38,085 nt of DNA from Nitrospirota bacterium (GTDB taxonomy: Bacteria; Nitrospirota; Nitrospiria; SBBL01; JAADHI01), in contig JAJDBV010000049.1 of assembly GCA_029261165.1 (NCBI GenBank), forward strand, positions 1-38,085. The letters are read 5' to 3'. Positions within the stretch are counted from its first letter, which is position 1, and the number at the start of each line of letters is the position of its first letter. Positions 15,386 to 24,537 of the stretch are shown in pieces. The position numbers and the translations under genes are program-made. Below the pieces are notes generated by a model. It saw nothing but the letters and a program-made list of their open reading frames with translations. It was not told the origin of the DNA and did not search any database.

Positions 15386-16187
15386 CTTTATTTACTCTGT
15401 TTTCTCTCCAAGCCACATCATCAATTGCAGTCTGTGAGGTATAGCCAAGAAGTTGTGATAGAAACTTATCCTCAGAAAATTTTCCTTTCAACGCTCTTGG
15501 AAAATCATAAAATTGTTTCATTATTGGGGTTGAGTACATATGGTTTACTGCCCTTCTTGTTTTTTGAGAAGAGTTATAACCTGCCTTGTGAATCAGCATT
15601 GAATCAAAAACGATTGCTGAGCCAGCTTTTGCATTTAAGAGAAGAGAATGTTTTTTGATATACCTATCTGATGGGAGCACATCCATTTTATGTGTGTAAG
15701 GTAAAACTGCCGTTCCTCCGGTTTCCCTGGAAAAGTCATCAATACAGAAAAGAACATTTATTGATAAAGGGTTTGAAATCACATAATTCTGATAAGGTAA
15801 ATCCCTATGCCACTTATTTTGATGGTGTTTTTCATTTGGAGTATTAATGATTGCATTTTGCAGATTTAATATAAAATAATCACCTAAGATCTTTTTCACA
15901 ATTGATAAAATTTTCTCATTTATTACGAGGTTAATAAAAAAATCATCGTACTTTATAGGCATTCGGCATAAGTCTTTTTCTTGAAGAGAAGTAAGTTTAT
16001 CTAATCCCAGCTTATCCTCTTGTTGTTTATATATAGAATGGATTTTCTCTCTGTAAATATCAAGTTCATCCTCATTTAATAAATTTTCGACAATAGAAAA
16101 CCCATGGGTTCTAATCTCTTCAACATGTAATTCAATATCAGAGTTACATGGAGTTTGATCAAGGCGGCCATAAAAATCATCTTTCAT
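15375..16187 (-). CDS. Phytanoyl-CoA dioxygenase (PhyH)-family oxygenase
   Basis: This 270-residue Fe(II)/2-oxoglutarate-dependent oxygenase has the double-stranded beta-helix core. The N-terminal signature THGFSIVENLLNEDEL is characteristic of PhyH. The metal motif HRD (H-x-D, in NKWHRDLPYQ) is near residue 118, and the distal His in DSMLIHKAG is near 190. An Arg in KTRRAVNHMY, about 10 residues later, is suited to binding 2-oxoglutarate. Within a glycan locus it may hydroxylate a sugar, an amino-acid decoration or a lipid carrier. The ribosome binding site AAGGG lies 7 bases before the ATG. It belongs to the AT-rich islet. Confidence 0.8.
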   Translation of the reverse strand: MKDDFYGRLDQTPCNSDIELHVEEIRTHGFSIVENLLNEDELDIYREKIHSIYKQQEDKLGLDKLTSLQEKDLCRMPIKYDDFFINLVINEKILSIVKKILGDYFILNLQNAIINTPNEKHHQNKWHRDLPYQNYVISNPLSINVLFCIDDFSRETGGTAVLPYTHKMDVLPSDRYIKKHSLLLNAKAGSAIVFDSMLIHKAGYNSSQKTRRAVNHMYSTPIMKQFYDFPRALKGKFSEDKFLSQLLGYTSQTAIDDVAWRENRVNKDVE

Positions 16188-16201
16188 AAAAAACCCTTTT
16201 G

Positions 16202-16867
16202 TTATATCCTTCTTAGCCTATAACTCGGAACCTTTGAAACTTCTGTCACCCTTGCGATATAAACTTTATTATCCTCCGTGTTTCCAAGTATCAATGCCCC
16301 CGCGCCAATAACATTCGACTTCCCTACGGATATGTGATCCCTAAGCGTTGCGTTGACCCCAATGAACGTCGAGTTCCCGACAGTACAACCGCCAGAAACC
16401 ACAACGTGAGATGCAATAAAGCAATGATCTTGAATGACTGAGTGATGACCAATATGGTTTCCACTCCATAATGTAACGTTATTTCCAATGATGACAAAAG
16501 GCTGAATCGTATTGTCTTCGAAGATGAAGCAGTTATCACCGATCTTGCCTTCATTGAGAATTGTTGCATGGGAACTGATATAGCTGGCAAGCTGGTATCC
16601 CCGGGATTTTGCGGCCTTATATTTCTCTTTTCGCACTTCGTTAAGTTTCGCATAGCTCAGAGCTACGAAAAGTTCATGGGTCTTTGGTGTATAGCAACTT
16701 GTGACCTCTTCAAAAGGAACGACAGGTAACCCGCAGAATTCCTTTCCAGTGATGTAGGCAGCGTCCACCGTGAACGCCACGACCTGATAATCGGAATCCG
16801 TAGAGAAGTAGTAGTGAGCCAGTTGGGCAATGTCGCCCGTACCAAATATGAGCAGTGGTTTTTTCAT
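16202..16867 (-). CDS. NeuD-like sugar O/N-acyltransferase (left-handed beta-helix)
   Basis: The product has 221 residues. The N-terminal 85 residues form a Rossmann-like PglD/NeuD domain beginning LLIFGTGDIAQLAHYYF. The remainder consists of hexapeptide repeats (for example IGDNCFIFEDNTIQP, IGNNVTLWSGNHIGHHSVI and VGNSTFIGVNATLRDHI), building a trimeric left-handed beta-helix. The catalytic His is likely in GNHIGHHS. PglD-type enzymes acetylate amino groups of UDP- or dTDP-4-amino sugars. With WecE in the same locus, acetylation or other acylation of dTDP-Fuc4N is an attractive role, replacing the GNAT-type WecD that is absent here (inference). It overlaps the preceding methyltransferase gene by 4 bases. 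Confidence 0.85.
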   Translation of the reverse strand: MKKPLLIFGTGDIAQLAHYYFSTDSDYQVVAFTVDAAYITGKEFCGLPVVPFEEVTSCYTPKTHELFVALSYAKLNEVRKEKYKAAKSRGYQLASYISSHATILNEGKIGDNCFIFEDNTIQPFVIIGNNVTLWSGNHIGHHSVIQDHCFIASHVVVSGGCTVGNSTFIGVNATLRDHISVGKSNVIGAGALILGNTEDNKVYIARVTEVSKVPSYRLRRI

Positions 16868-17499
16868 GGATTTTTTCTCACTAAAATCGTGAATTCATAA
16901 AGACCATAGTCATGCAATAGCGCCACATGAGGCGAATAACGGCGCTTACACAGGTCGAACCAGTGGCAGGGATCAGCGTAATAAAGATAATCCCGCATCT
17001 TGCCTGTATCCGAGTATGAAGTCAGGCAATTGAAAGCAAAAGCACGCTGGCTGCTATGGTATAGCACATTGATGGTGGCCTCAAGATAATCACTCCACTC
17101 TGCATCGTTGCGCCCAAGGCGCACATTGAAGATGCCACTGGCGATGCCGTAGTCCGCCACTCCCGCTGGCTCGGAAGCTACGGCGAAGCGTGTATTGTGG
17201 TTGCTGCTGTACCGGGCGTTAGCGGCATGAATCATATCGTCCGAGACATCGCAACCGTTGTAGGCAAAATCTTGATAGTGTGCGTCCAGGTAATCAAACA
17301 GGGCCCCATAGCCGCAGCCAAGATCATTTATCGAAAAACCTTGCGGTTGTTCGATAACCTTGGACAGTTGCTTAAAGCGTAGTAACTGGCTATCTTCCCC
17401 GTTCCAATCAACACCGCACGGGGTTTCACCATGCGCTGCTAATTTCGCTGAATAGTAGTCGGCAACTTCGCTCAGAATGCTATTGATCCTATTTCCCAT
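16864..17499 (-). CDS. Class I SAM-dependent methyltransferase
   Basis: The product has 211 residues. The SAM core begins at about residue 57 with INDLGCGYGALFDYL (motif I), followed by YNGCDVSDDMIHAAN (acidic residue of strand 2) and later strands including FAFNCLTSYSD. The N-terminus (SEVADYYSAKLAAHG) is a short cap. The ribosome binding site GAGG lies 5 bases before the ATG. It sits between the WbqC-family and NeuD-like genes, so it is probably one of the tailoring enzymes for the same sugar. The substrate cannot be deduced from the sequence. Confidence 0.82.
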   Translation of the reverse strand: MGNRINSILSEVADYYSAKLAAHGETPCGVDWNGEDSQLLRFKQLSKVIEQPQGFSINDLGCGYGALFDYLDAHYQDFAYNGCDVSDDMIHAANARYSSNHNTRFAVASEPAGVADYGIASGIFNVRLGRNDAEWSDYLEATINVLYHSSQRAFAFNCLTSYSDTGKMRDYLYYADPCHWFDLCKRRYSPHVALLHDYGLYEFTILVRKNP

Positions 17500-17561
17500 A
17501 AATTACCTCACCATGTCGAACAGACAAAACCTGTTTTCCAGGAAAAATAAGCAATATCGTT

Positions 17562-18257
17562 TCATCGACAAACATACTTCATGTAATGCCCTGCATCTTT
17601 ACCGCAGTTGAACAACAAATCGAGAATAGTCACGCCATGAGTAAAATTGCCCCCGATCTGAGGGTACTCTGGGTAACCCGTATGGTCGAACCAGGTAAGC
17701 TTGATACCGCGCTCCAAAAAGACCTGTTCCTCGACATAATCCTTGGCGGCTGGGCCTGATATATACTCCTCTCCCCCTGCCTGCACGCAAAGATCTGCCA
17801 GCCGTTCTGTCTTTCCGTCCACCAAGGTGTAGTCCCAGGAATTGCTGATCTTGGTGTTGATGCCAAGGTAGAGGCAAACCGTCTCGATGAACGTTCTATT
17901 CAACGGGCTCAAACGGGAATAGGCGTTCTGAAGATACAGTGGTTCAAAGAGGGCAGCCACTTCCTCGAAATGAGGAGCACGGCGATAGTTCTGAGCAATT
18001 ATTTGCCAATGCCTGTCCTCCCAGTCAACTCCGTCAATTTCGGTATCTCGAATGGTCTGATGATACTTACCCTTGACCTTTACGGGTACCGTAAGCCATT
18101 GAACACCATGCGGCGTCTTGATCTGGTTGCGGTTGCGCCAGTCGCGCCGAGTGTATTGCATGTCGTCGTAGAGAATGAATTCATCCACAGAAGCAATCAT
18201 GTCGAAGTAGCCTTTCCACGGAATGTAGTTGGACTGAACCACGGCAATCTTCTTCAT
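17562..18257 (-). CDS. WbqC-family protein
   Basis: This 231-residue protein of the WbqC family is found in O-antigen clusters, where its exact reaction is not settled; acyl or aminoacyl transfer to an aminosugar is one proposal. Family hallmarks are the start [20 protein letters not shown] and the motifs [22 protein letters not shown] and [10 protein letters not shown]. The ATG at 18255-18257 is preferred over an in-frame TTG two codons earlier. The 62-base gap to the downstream methyltransferase gene has no feature. Frequent pairing of WbqC with WecE-type aminotransferases supports a role in modifying a 4-amino-4,6-dideoxy sugar. Confidence 0.9.
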   Translation of the reverse strand: MKKIAVVQSNYIPWKGYFDMIASVDEFILYDDMQYTRRDWRNRNQIKTPHGVQWLTVPVKVKGKYHQTIRDTEIDGVDWEDRHWQIIAQNYRRAPHFEEVAALFEPLYLQNAYSRLSPLNRTFIETVCLYLGINTKISNSWDYTLVDGKTERLADLCVQAGGEEYISGPAAKDYVEEQVFLERGIKLTWFDHTGYPEYPQIGGNFTHGVTILDLLFNCGKDAGHYMKYVCR

Positions 18258-18461
18258 ATACAAGAACCAATAAACACTTTATAGGGTGAATAGACGGTAA
18301 CAGTATTCGCTCAGCCGGTCCGCCATTTCTCCAGGCGCGACCATCATACATGCAAGTGTTTTCTCGTTGAACCCCAACCAGCCTTGTCACTTGAGTCCGA
18401 ATGCCGTAGCTTCTGACCTCTCAGGGGATAAAATTGCCATTATTAAATTTCAAACAAAGTC

Positions 18462-20231
18462 TCATTTCGCGTTTAGTGCTGTATTTTTTGTTAAGCTATC
18501 AAAGCTCCCCTCTGCCACCACTTTGCCCTGATCCAACCGATACAGCCAGTCGCATCGTGCAACCGTTGAAAGCCGGTGCGCGATAATCAACAGCGTTTTA
18601 TCACCTATCAATGCATTCACTGAGTCCATCACCTCCTGCTCTGTATCTGAGTCAAGCGCGCTGGTCGCTTCATCCAGTACCAGAACCAGCGGGTCATGAT
18701 AAAGCGCTCGGGCAATTCCGATCCGTTGGCGTTGACCACCTGAAATCCGTACGCCACGCTCGCCAACAAAGGTATGTACACCGTGGGAGAGGCTATCGAT
18801 AAAACCTTCGAGTTGAGCAGCTTTGATCGCACGTTGCACAGCGGTATCGTCGATTTGATCCTCCGGAAGGCCATAGGCTACATTGCGACGCAGACTATCG
18901 TCTGTGAGAAAAACACTTTGCGGGACGTATCCGATCTGATCCTGCCAACTCCGAAGATTGGTTTGGATATCAATTCCGTCAACCTTTACCTGACCCTTGG
19001 TGGGTGGGAGCAGGCCTAAAATCACATCAACGAGGGTGCTCTTTCCCGCACCACTACCACCGATAAAGCCAATCGAAGCCCCACGGGAAATAGTCAGATT
19101 TACATCTATGAGTCCCGTGGCCTCAGCTTTGGGATAACGGTAGCTAACCTGCGACAAGGAGATGCTTTTATGAAATGCCAGAAGCTTGGCGGATTGGGAG
19201 GGAGGTGTCATTACATCAGGAAGTTGAATTTCCCGATGTAATGTGTCGATTACCGGTATGGCATGGCGGAGACTTTGAAGACACCTGATCATGCTATTGA
19301 CGGAGGGCATCAGCCGGAAAGCGGCGATGGAAAATAAGCTAATGGTGGGAAAGATTTCAGCCGGTGGACTTCCCCGCCAGAGCATCACCAGAACGAGGCA
19401 GGATAGCCCGGAGATCGCTAGTACTTCCAACCACAAACGCGGCATTTGAAGAAGTGTATTCTGTAATCCGACAACGCGGACACTCCCAAGATTATGCTCA
19501 CTGTACTGGGAAAGAAACCCTGCCTCCCTCCCCAGTAATTTTATCTCTTTTACTCCACCCAAGCCCTGCTGCAAGTACTGAACACGGAGACCTTCGTGGT
19601 ATTGTCGTGCCTTTCCCCAGCGAAGAATATGCCCTTGAGTAAGGCGCTGGAAACCCCAGGCCGCCAGCCCCAACGAACTAATGGACAACAACACTCCTAA
19701 AGGTTCGACAATAATAAGCACCGTACATATGCCTAGAAACGTAAGTCCTTCGGCCAGAAGCACGAAGGCCGGTAGAAGCGCACTCGTGCTGAATAGGTTG
19801 GTTTCATTGGCCAGAATGTTGATCAACTGACCAGAGTTACGCTGTAGGTGAAAGGTCCAGGGTTGCCGTAGATAACTCGTGAAAAGCCTCTGGGACAGTA
19901 TACCGCGTGCGTCATAGACAAACGTATTTTGCTTCCAAGTCAAAAATACTAAGAAAATCGCCTTAACAAAATAAAGGCTGAATAGGGTCAAAATCCCGCC
20001 GGAAACCAGTTGATTTTGGCTGGGGTTTCCAAGTAATTGCAGTAAGGGCTGAACTTGTGGATAACTCGCAGTGATGTCAACCTGGGTCATCAGAACAAGG
20101 GTGGGAATGACGAGGCCAATGCTGACGGTCTCCAGTACCGAACCGATAATCATAAGCCCAAGGAGAAACACTGATTTCCGACGTTGTTGGGCGGTGAGGA
20201 GGGCATAGAGTTTATGTAAGGTATTCATCAT
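18462..20231 (-). CDS. PglK/MsbA-type ABC flippase for lipid-linked glycan
   Basis: This 589-residue half-transporter has an N-terminal membrane domain (about six helices, residues 1-310) and a C-terminal ATPase. Motifs are Walker A GGSGAGKST, Q-loop YVPQSV, signature RISGGQRQRIGIARALY, Walker B LVLVLDEATSALD and H-loop AHRLST. The first helices (LETVSIGLVIPTLVLM) resemble PglK/WlaB, which flips undecaprenyl-linked oligosaccharides to the periplasm. A GTG at 20286-20288 opens the frame, but the ATG at 20229-20231 is preceded by AAGG at 7 bases and starts directly before the membrane domain. No Wzx flippase or Wzy polymerase is visible in the window, so this is probably the export route for the glycan. 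Confidence 0.88.
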   Translation of the reverse strand: MMNTLHKLYALLTAQQRRKSVFLLGLMIIGSVLETVSIGLVIPTLVLMTQVDITASYPQVQPLLQLLGNPSQNQLVSGGILTLFSLYFVKAIFLVFLTWKQNTFVYDARGILSQRLFTSYLRQPWTFHLQRNSGQLINILANETNLFSTSALLPAFVLLAEGLTFLGICTVLIIVEPLGVLLSISSLGLAAWGFQRLTQGHILRWGKARQYHEGLRVQYLQQGLGGVKEIKLLGREAGFLSQYSEHNLGSVRVVGLQNTLLQMPRLWLEVLAISGLSCLVLVMLWRGSPPAEIFPTISLFSIAAFRLMPSVNSMIRCLQSLRHAIPVIDTLHREIQLPDVMTPPSQSAKLLAFHKSISLSQVSYRYPKAEATGLIDVNLTISRGASIGFIGGSGAGKSTLVDVILGLLPPTKGQVKVDGIDIQTNLRSWQDQIGYVPQSVFLTDDSLRRNVAYGLPEDQIDDTAVQRAIKAAQLEGFIDSLSHGVHTFVGERGVRISGGQRQRIGIARALYHDPLVLVLDEATSALDSDTEQEVMDSVNALIGDKTLLIIAHRLSTVARCDWLYRLDQGKVVAEGSFDSLTKNTALNAK

Positions 20232-20358
20232 CAAAAAGCCTTGGCTCCTAGCATCCTTTAGAGGACCTGAACCGACAGGTTTGCCCACTTTTTAAGTCAG
20301 TATGGACGATTTTCTTCTTCAGAATCGAAGAGGTTTTTAGTTTCCATTTCTTTCTCTC

Positions 20359-21441
20359 TCAGACCCTTCCCCCCTTAACCGCCAGGGCCAGAAGCGCCTC
20401 CCATTGATTCACAACCTCTTCTATCCCGAACCGTTGTATGATTTCCGGGGCGCGAGACGCCAAAGACTTTCTTTCTTGTTCATCTGACATCAAACGGTCC
20501 ATTGCTTCGGACAAGGTATCAACGTCATTCGGTGGGACCAACACGCCATCCACATTATTCCGAATAATCTCACGCGGCCCGCTTGGACAGTCGCTTGAAA
20601 TGACCGGTAAACCACAGGCCATGGCTTCACACAGAGCATTCGGAAAACCCTCAACACTAGAGGATAATACAAAGAGATCTGCTTGTTTGAGCATTTCATA
20701 GGGATGCTTCACGTTACCTGGTAAATAGAGGCACTCCTCCAGACCCATTTTACGTTGAAGTAATTCGTAGTCTTTTCGTAAAGGCCCATCTCCAAAAATT
20801 GTTAATGCCCACTTCGGGTATTTTTCCCTCAATTTTGAAAAAGCATGGATTAAAAGATCGAAACGCTTCTCTTGTATGAAACGGCCGATCGATAGGATCA
20901 TCGGTTTTCTGAGCAGACTTCTTTCCTGTACATCTTCGACTGGTGGTGCAATTACAGGATTTGGGATAATACAGGCATTTCTATTAAGTTCCGGCAAAAA
21001 ATATTCCAAGGCTCTTGTGCTTTGAACAACAATGCGATCTGCATAAGGGTAAGTCCATCCTCTGAGACGTTTCCAGATCTGAGAGACCTGATAAGCCCCT
21101 GGATCAGTACGTTCAGATACGATAACGGGTGTTCCTGCTCCCGACATAGCCATCAATGTCATAATATTCATCCGACAGATAAAAGAGATGACCACATCAG
21201 GTCTTGTTGATAATATGGCCCTCCGCAAACGAGAAAGTCGCCACATTGATTGTATGGAACCCGTAACACCCAGGGTGACTCTTTGTATATCGGTCGGCAA
21301 ATCAAAAAAATCCTTCTGGTCCCCATATAGAGTCACCACCGAAACCGCATGGCCTCTTTCCATGAAAGCCTGCGAGAGCAAAGACAACACCCGCTCTGCA
21401 CCACCCATCTCCAACGATCCGATTGAAAATGTGATCCTCAT
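20359..21441 (-). CDS. Glycosyltransferase family 4 (PglA/PglJ-like)
   Basis: This 360-residue GT-B enzyme has the acceptor-side motif IGSLEMGGAERVL near the N-terminus. The donor domain begins MILSIGRFIQEKRFDLLI (mid-protein). The nucleotide-sugar site VLSSSVEGFPNALCEAMACGLPVI contains the E-x7-E pattern, followed by SGPREII. This type commonly extends undecaprenyl-linked oligosaccharides with N-acetylhexosamines. The ATG at 21439-21441 is chosen because the family's first beta-strand (RITFSIGS) follows at once; an in-frame GTG lies three codons upstream. It is 52 bases after the asparagine-synthetase gene and 127 bases before the flippase start, with no visible terminator between. Confidence 0.9.
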   Translation of the reverse strand: MRITFSIGSLEMGGAERVLSLLSQAFMERGHAVSVVTLYGDQKDFFDLPTDIQRVTLGVTGSIQSMWRLSRLRRAILSTRPDVVISFICRMNIMTLMAMSGAGTPVIVSERTDPGAYQVSQIWKRLRGWTYPYADRIVVQSTRALEYFLPELNRNACIIPNPVIAPPVEDVQERSLLRKPMILSIGRFIQEKRFDLLIHAFSKLREKYPKWALTIFGDGPLRKDYELLQRKMGLEECLYLPGNVKHPYEMLKQADLFVLSSSVEGFPNALCEAMACGLPVISSDCPSGPREIIRNNVDGVLVPPNDVDTLSEAMDRLMSDEQERKSLASRAPEIIQRFGIEEVVNQWEALLALAVKGGRV

Positions 21442-21493
21442 CCATCCCACTCAATTATGGAACCTCTTCCTTTAGAGGATGAGTACCTCATCC

Positions 21494-23377
21494 TCACAAT
21501 GATTCCGATTCTTCCCAAAGGCGAAAGACCAACAACAACCAGAGTTTCTGGCTATGATCGTAAAATCCGCCCTGATGCTCTCGAACCAACTGATCAATAT
21601 AAGAAAGGTTGAGCAGGCCCATTTTGTCCGGTTTCAGTAAAACGGCCTCCATCAGCGGCTTCAATTCTTTCTTAAACCATGCCCCCAAAGGAAGCATAAA
21701 ACCATGTTTCTTCCTTTTAATGATACTGGGAGGGAGTAAACCCTGAAAGGTCTTCTTCAGGATGTGTTTTGTTTGAAATCCTTTTAGTTTTAAATCAATC
21801 GGAATTTTCTGCGCTAATGCAACCACTTCCTGATCTAAAAAGGGAGATCGCACCTCTAAACCATGCGCCATGCTCATCCGATCAACCTTTACCAGGATAT
21901 CATCAGGAAGGTAACGATGAAAATCGTCCCACATCATTTGTGAAACCTCATCCAAACTGGAGAGACGATCTGTCCAGGTCTCCTCTTGATCCTTTCTCGA
22001 TCGCCTCAAATAATCACGGATGGGGGGAGCATAAAGGCGACTCAATTCTTCCCTCGTAAAGGTCGCAGGGAGGAGATCAAGCGGATTTTCTTCCATGCGG
22101 CGAGAGGACCCCACAAAAAGCTTGAACTGTTTGATCAGGCTCTTCCCATAATATCCCGTCCCTTCCGGCAAGCGCTTCAATATATTCTCGATACATTTTT
22201 CTCGAATCGGCCTGGGAATCATCCAGTAATATTTTAGAAGCCTTCTCCCGACATAGCGACGATAACCGGAAAAGAGTTCATCACTCCCATCTCCGGAAAG
22301 GGCAACCTTCACGGAGCGTCTCGTCATCTCGGATAACTTATAGACGGCGATGGCAGACGAATCTCCAAAAGGTTGATCAAAATGGCAAACGACCTTAGGC
22401 AAGAGATCTTCAAGTTTATATTCAAGTCGATCGTTGTGATGATTGGTCTTAAAAAGATTGGATGCCTCAATCGCAAAAGAGGTTTCATCAAAACTCTCTT
22501 CCTTAAACCCGATCGAAAATGTGTTGAGATGCCTTACGCCTCCTTCTCGCATCAATCCAACAATCAGGGAAGAGTCGATCCCTCCGCTCAAGAACGCCCC
22601 CAACGGGACATCGCTGATCAAACGGAGCCGAATCGATTCCTGAAGGGTCTCTCGAAGGGCTTCTGAATAGGCCTCTTCACTCATTTTCTCTCCAGAGGGA
22701 ACAGGAGGGTCCCAATAACGCTTTATCTCAAAACCGTCCTGGTCGATGACCATGTAGTGTGCCGGAGGAAGTGATTGAATATCCTCATAGATCGTCTCCG
22801 GCCCGGTGATAAATTGATTTTTAAAAAAGAGATCCAGCGCCGCCAGATTCAAAGCGGAACCCGCACCGCAGACCAACAGAGCCTTGATCTCAGATCCGAA
22901 GAGAAGACGGCCTCCTCCCCCCCCTGCCCGCATAGCATAATAAAGCGGTTTTTGGCCGACGCGGTCCCTTGCCAAAAACAGCTTTTTTTTCCGCCCATCC
23001 CAAATTGCAAGGGCAAACATCCCCCGAAAATGCTTAAGACAATCGATCCCCTCTTCCTCGTAAAGATGGACGATAACCTCCGTATCACTCTTTGTGGCAA
23101 ACCGATGGTCCTTCTCCAGGTCTTGTCGAATCTTCTTGAAATTATAGATCTCCCCGTTGAAGACAAGCGCAACACTTCGATCCTCGTTAAACATCGGCTG
23201 CACACCTCCCGACACATCGATCACCGCCAGCCGTGTCTGTGCCAAACCAATTGGACCGTCAATATGGTGCCCGGAACCGTCCGGTCCTCGATGCTTAAGT
23301 CGTGTCATCATGGCGACCAGTTCATTAGAATTCACGGGATCACCATTTAGATTTAAGATGCCTGCGATACCACACAT
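21494..23377 (-). CDS. asnB: Glutamine-hydrolysing asparagine synthetase-type amidotransferase
   Basis: This 627-residue protein has two domains. The N-terminal class II glutaminase begins MCGIAGIL, with the catalytic Cys at residue 2, RHRGPDG-type KHRGPDG near residue 31, and NGEIYN. The C-terminal synthetase domain contains the PP-loop LSGGIDSS, then LSGDGSDELFSGYRRY. The usual activity makes asparagine from aspartate, but copies in polysaccharide loci are thought to amidate carboxylated sugars. The ATG at 23375-23377 is forced by the need for Cys2. It overlaps the preceding GT4 gene by 25 bases. A run of eight C (22917-22924, plus strand) encodes part of a Gly-5 stretch and could be slippage-prone. 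Confidence 0.93.
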   Translation of the reverse strand: MCGIAGILNLNGDPVNSNELVAMMTRLKHRGPDGSGHHIDGPIGLAQTRLAVIDVSGGVQPMFNEDRSVALVFNGEIYNFKKIRQDLEKDHRFATKSDTEVIVHLYEEEGIDCLKHFRGMFALAIWDGRKKKLFLARDRVGQKPLYYAMRAGGGGGRLLFGSEIKALLVCGAGSALNLAALDLFFKNQFITGPETIYEDIQSLPPAHYMVIDQDGFEIKRYWDPPVPSGEKMSEEAYSEALRETLQESIRLRLISDVPLGAFLSGGIDSSLIVGLMREGGVRHLNTFSIGFKEESFDETSFAIEASNLFKTNHHNDRLEYKLEDLLPKVVCHFDQPFGDSSAIAVYKLSEMTRRSVKVALSGDGSDELFSGYRRYVGRRLLKYYWMIPRPIREKCIENILKRLPEGTGYYGKSLIKQFKLFVGSSRRMEENPLDLLPATFTREELSRLYAPPIRDYLRRSRKDQEETWTDRLSSLDEVSQMMWDDFHRYLPDDILVKVDRMSMAHGLEVRSPFLDQEVVALAQKIPIDLKLKGFQTKHILKKTFQGLLPPSIIKRKKHGFMLPLGAWFKKELKPLMEAVLLKPDKMGLLNLSYIDQLVREHQGGFYDHSQKLWLLLVFRLWEESESL

Positions 23378-24537
23378 AAACGTGTGTAAACCTCCTGATA
23401 TCGTTTTGCCACCTGATCCCAACCAAGACCCATCTTGATGATTTCCTCCCGTCCCCTTTCCCCCATTTGAAATCGAAACCCCTTATTTCTAACGATCGTC
23501 AGAAGGTTTTGGGCCAGGCCATGTACATCCTCGGGCTTCGACAGCAGCCCATGCTCACCGTGTCGCATTACCTCTCGTATCCCGGGAAGGTCAGATGCCA
23601 CCACCGGAAGTCCACACGACATTGCCTCAAGCACGACATTCGGCGTCCCTTCCCAAAGACTCGGAAGCACGAGACAATCAGACTTATTCATCCAATGAGG
23701 AATCTGATCTGGAGACTGTACACCCACAAATTCTACCACCAAATTCAAGCCGTGACGGTTGATTTGCCTTTCCAAGTGTTTCTTTTCACTTCCGTCACCG
23801 ATCACTTGGAGACGAACAGCCTTTTCCTCTCTAACAACCTGGGAAAGGGCCTCAATAAGATGGTGAACCCCTTTACCGGGAACAAGACTCCCGACAAAAA
23901 GGAGACGACATTGTGAATTTGGTTCTTCATGCTGCCTCTTTAGAGGCAAGTCAACTCCATTACGAATGAAAACAACACGTTCACTGGGAATGCCCTGGGA
24001 GATCGCCCAGTGCTTCAGATCCTGATTGACGGTGGTAATAATAGCAGCTCGCCTTAGTATCCAGCGTGAAACAAGCGCTGAAAATCTTCCTTTTTTGGAG
24101 CGGAGGACATCACTTCCACGTAAGGTCACCACAAATGGCGTACCACGAAGAAGTTTCACAGCGGAGGCAACGAGGCCTGAGTAAATCCAGTGGGCATGGA
24201 TGATATCGGCCTCCCTCGCAACACGAAGACTCTTGATGACAAACATCACCAGAAAAAAGGGGACCTGGATGAAAAGCCAGGGACTGCGCTTCAGGTTGGC
24301 CGGGATACCTCCCGGTCCGTATGCAAGCCTTTGAAAGCGTGCAGGGAGAAAGTAGCAAAACCGATGGACCGATGCTCCTCCCATCTCATCCTCAGAAAGT
24401 GCACCACCGTTTCCCGGCGCAATGACATCGACTTGAACATTGGAGGCGGCCAGGGCCCGGCAGAGGCGAAAGATGAATATGCCGGAGACATCCCCGGCGG
24501 AGAGAGGATACGATGTGGTCAGCATACAAACCTTCAT
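23353..24537 (-). CDS. Glycosyltransferase family 4 protein
   Basis: The product has 394 residues. The N-terminal GT-B domain contains MLTTSYPLSAGDVSGIFIFRL and IIHAHWIYSGLVA. The donor domain begins LLFVGSLVPGKGVHHLIEAL, with the E-x7-E nucleotide-sugar motif in LPSLWEGTPNVVLEAMSCG and LPGIREVM after it. This is a typical membrane-associated enzyme of lipopolysaccharide or exopolysaccharide assembly; the sugar is unknown. The ATG at 24535-24537 overlaps the stop of the preceding GT2 gene by 4 bases. Its own 3' end overlaps asnB by 25 bases, so the three are translationally coupled. Confidence 0.92.
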   Translation of the reverse strand: MKVCMLTTSYPLSAGDVSGIFIFRLCRALAASNVQVDVIAPGNGGALSEDEMGGASVHRFCYFLPARFQRLAYGPGGIPANLKRSPWLFIQVPFFLVMFVIKSLRVAREADIIHAHWIYSGLVASAVKLLRGTPFVVTLRGSDVLRSKKGRFSALVSRWILRRAAIITTVNQDLKHWAISQGIPSERVVFIRNGVDLPLKRQHEEPNSQCRLLFVGSLVPGKGVHHLIEALSQVVREEKAVRLQVIGDGSEKKHLERQINRHGLNLVVEFVGVQSPDQIPHWMNKSDCLVLPSLWEGTPNVVLEAMSCGLPVVASDLPGIREVMRHGEHGLLSKPEDVHGLAQNLLTIVRNKGFRFQMGERGREEIIKMGLGWDQVAKRYQEVYTRLCVVSQAS

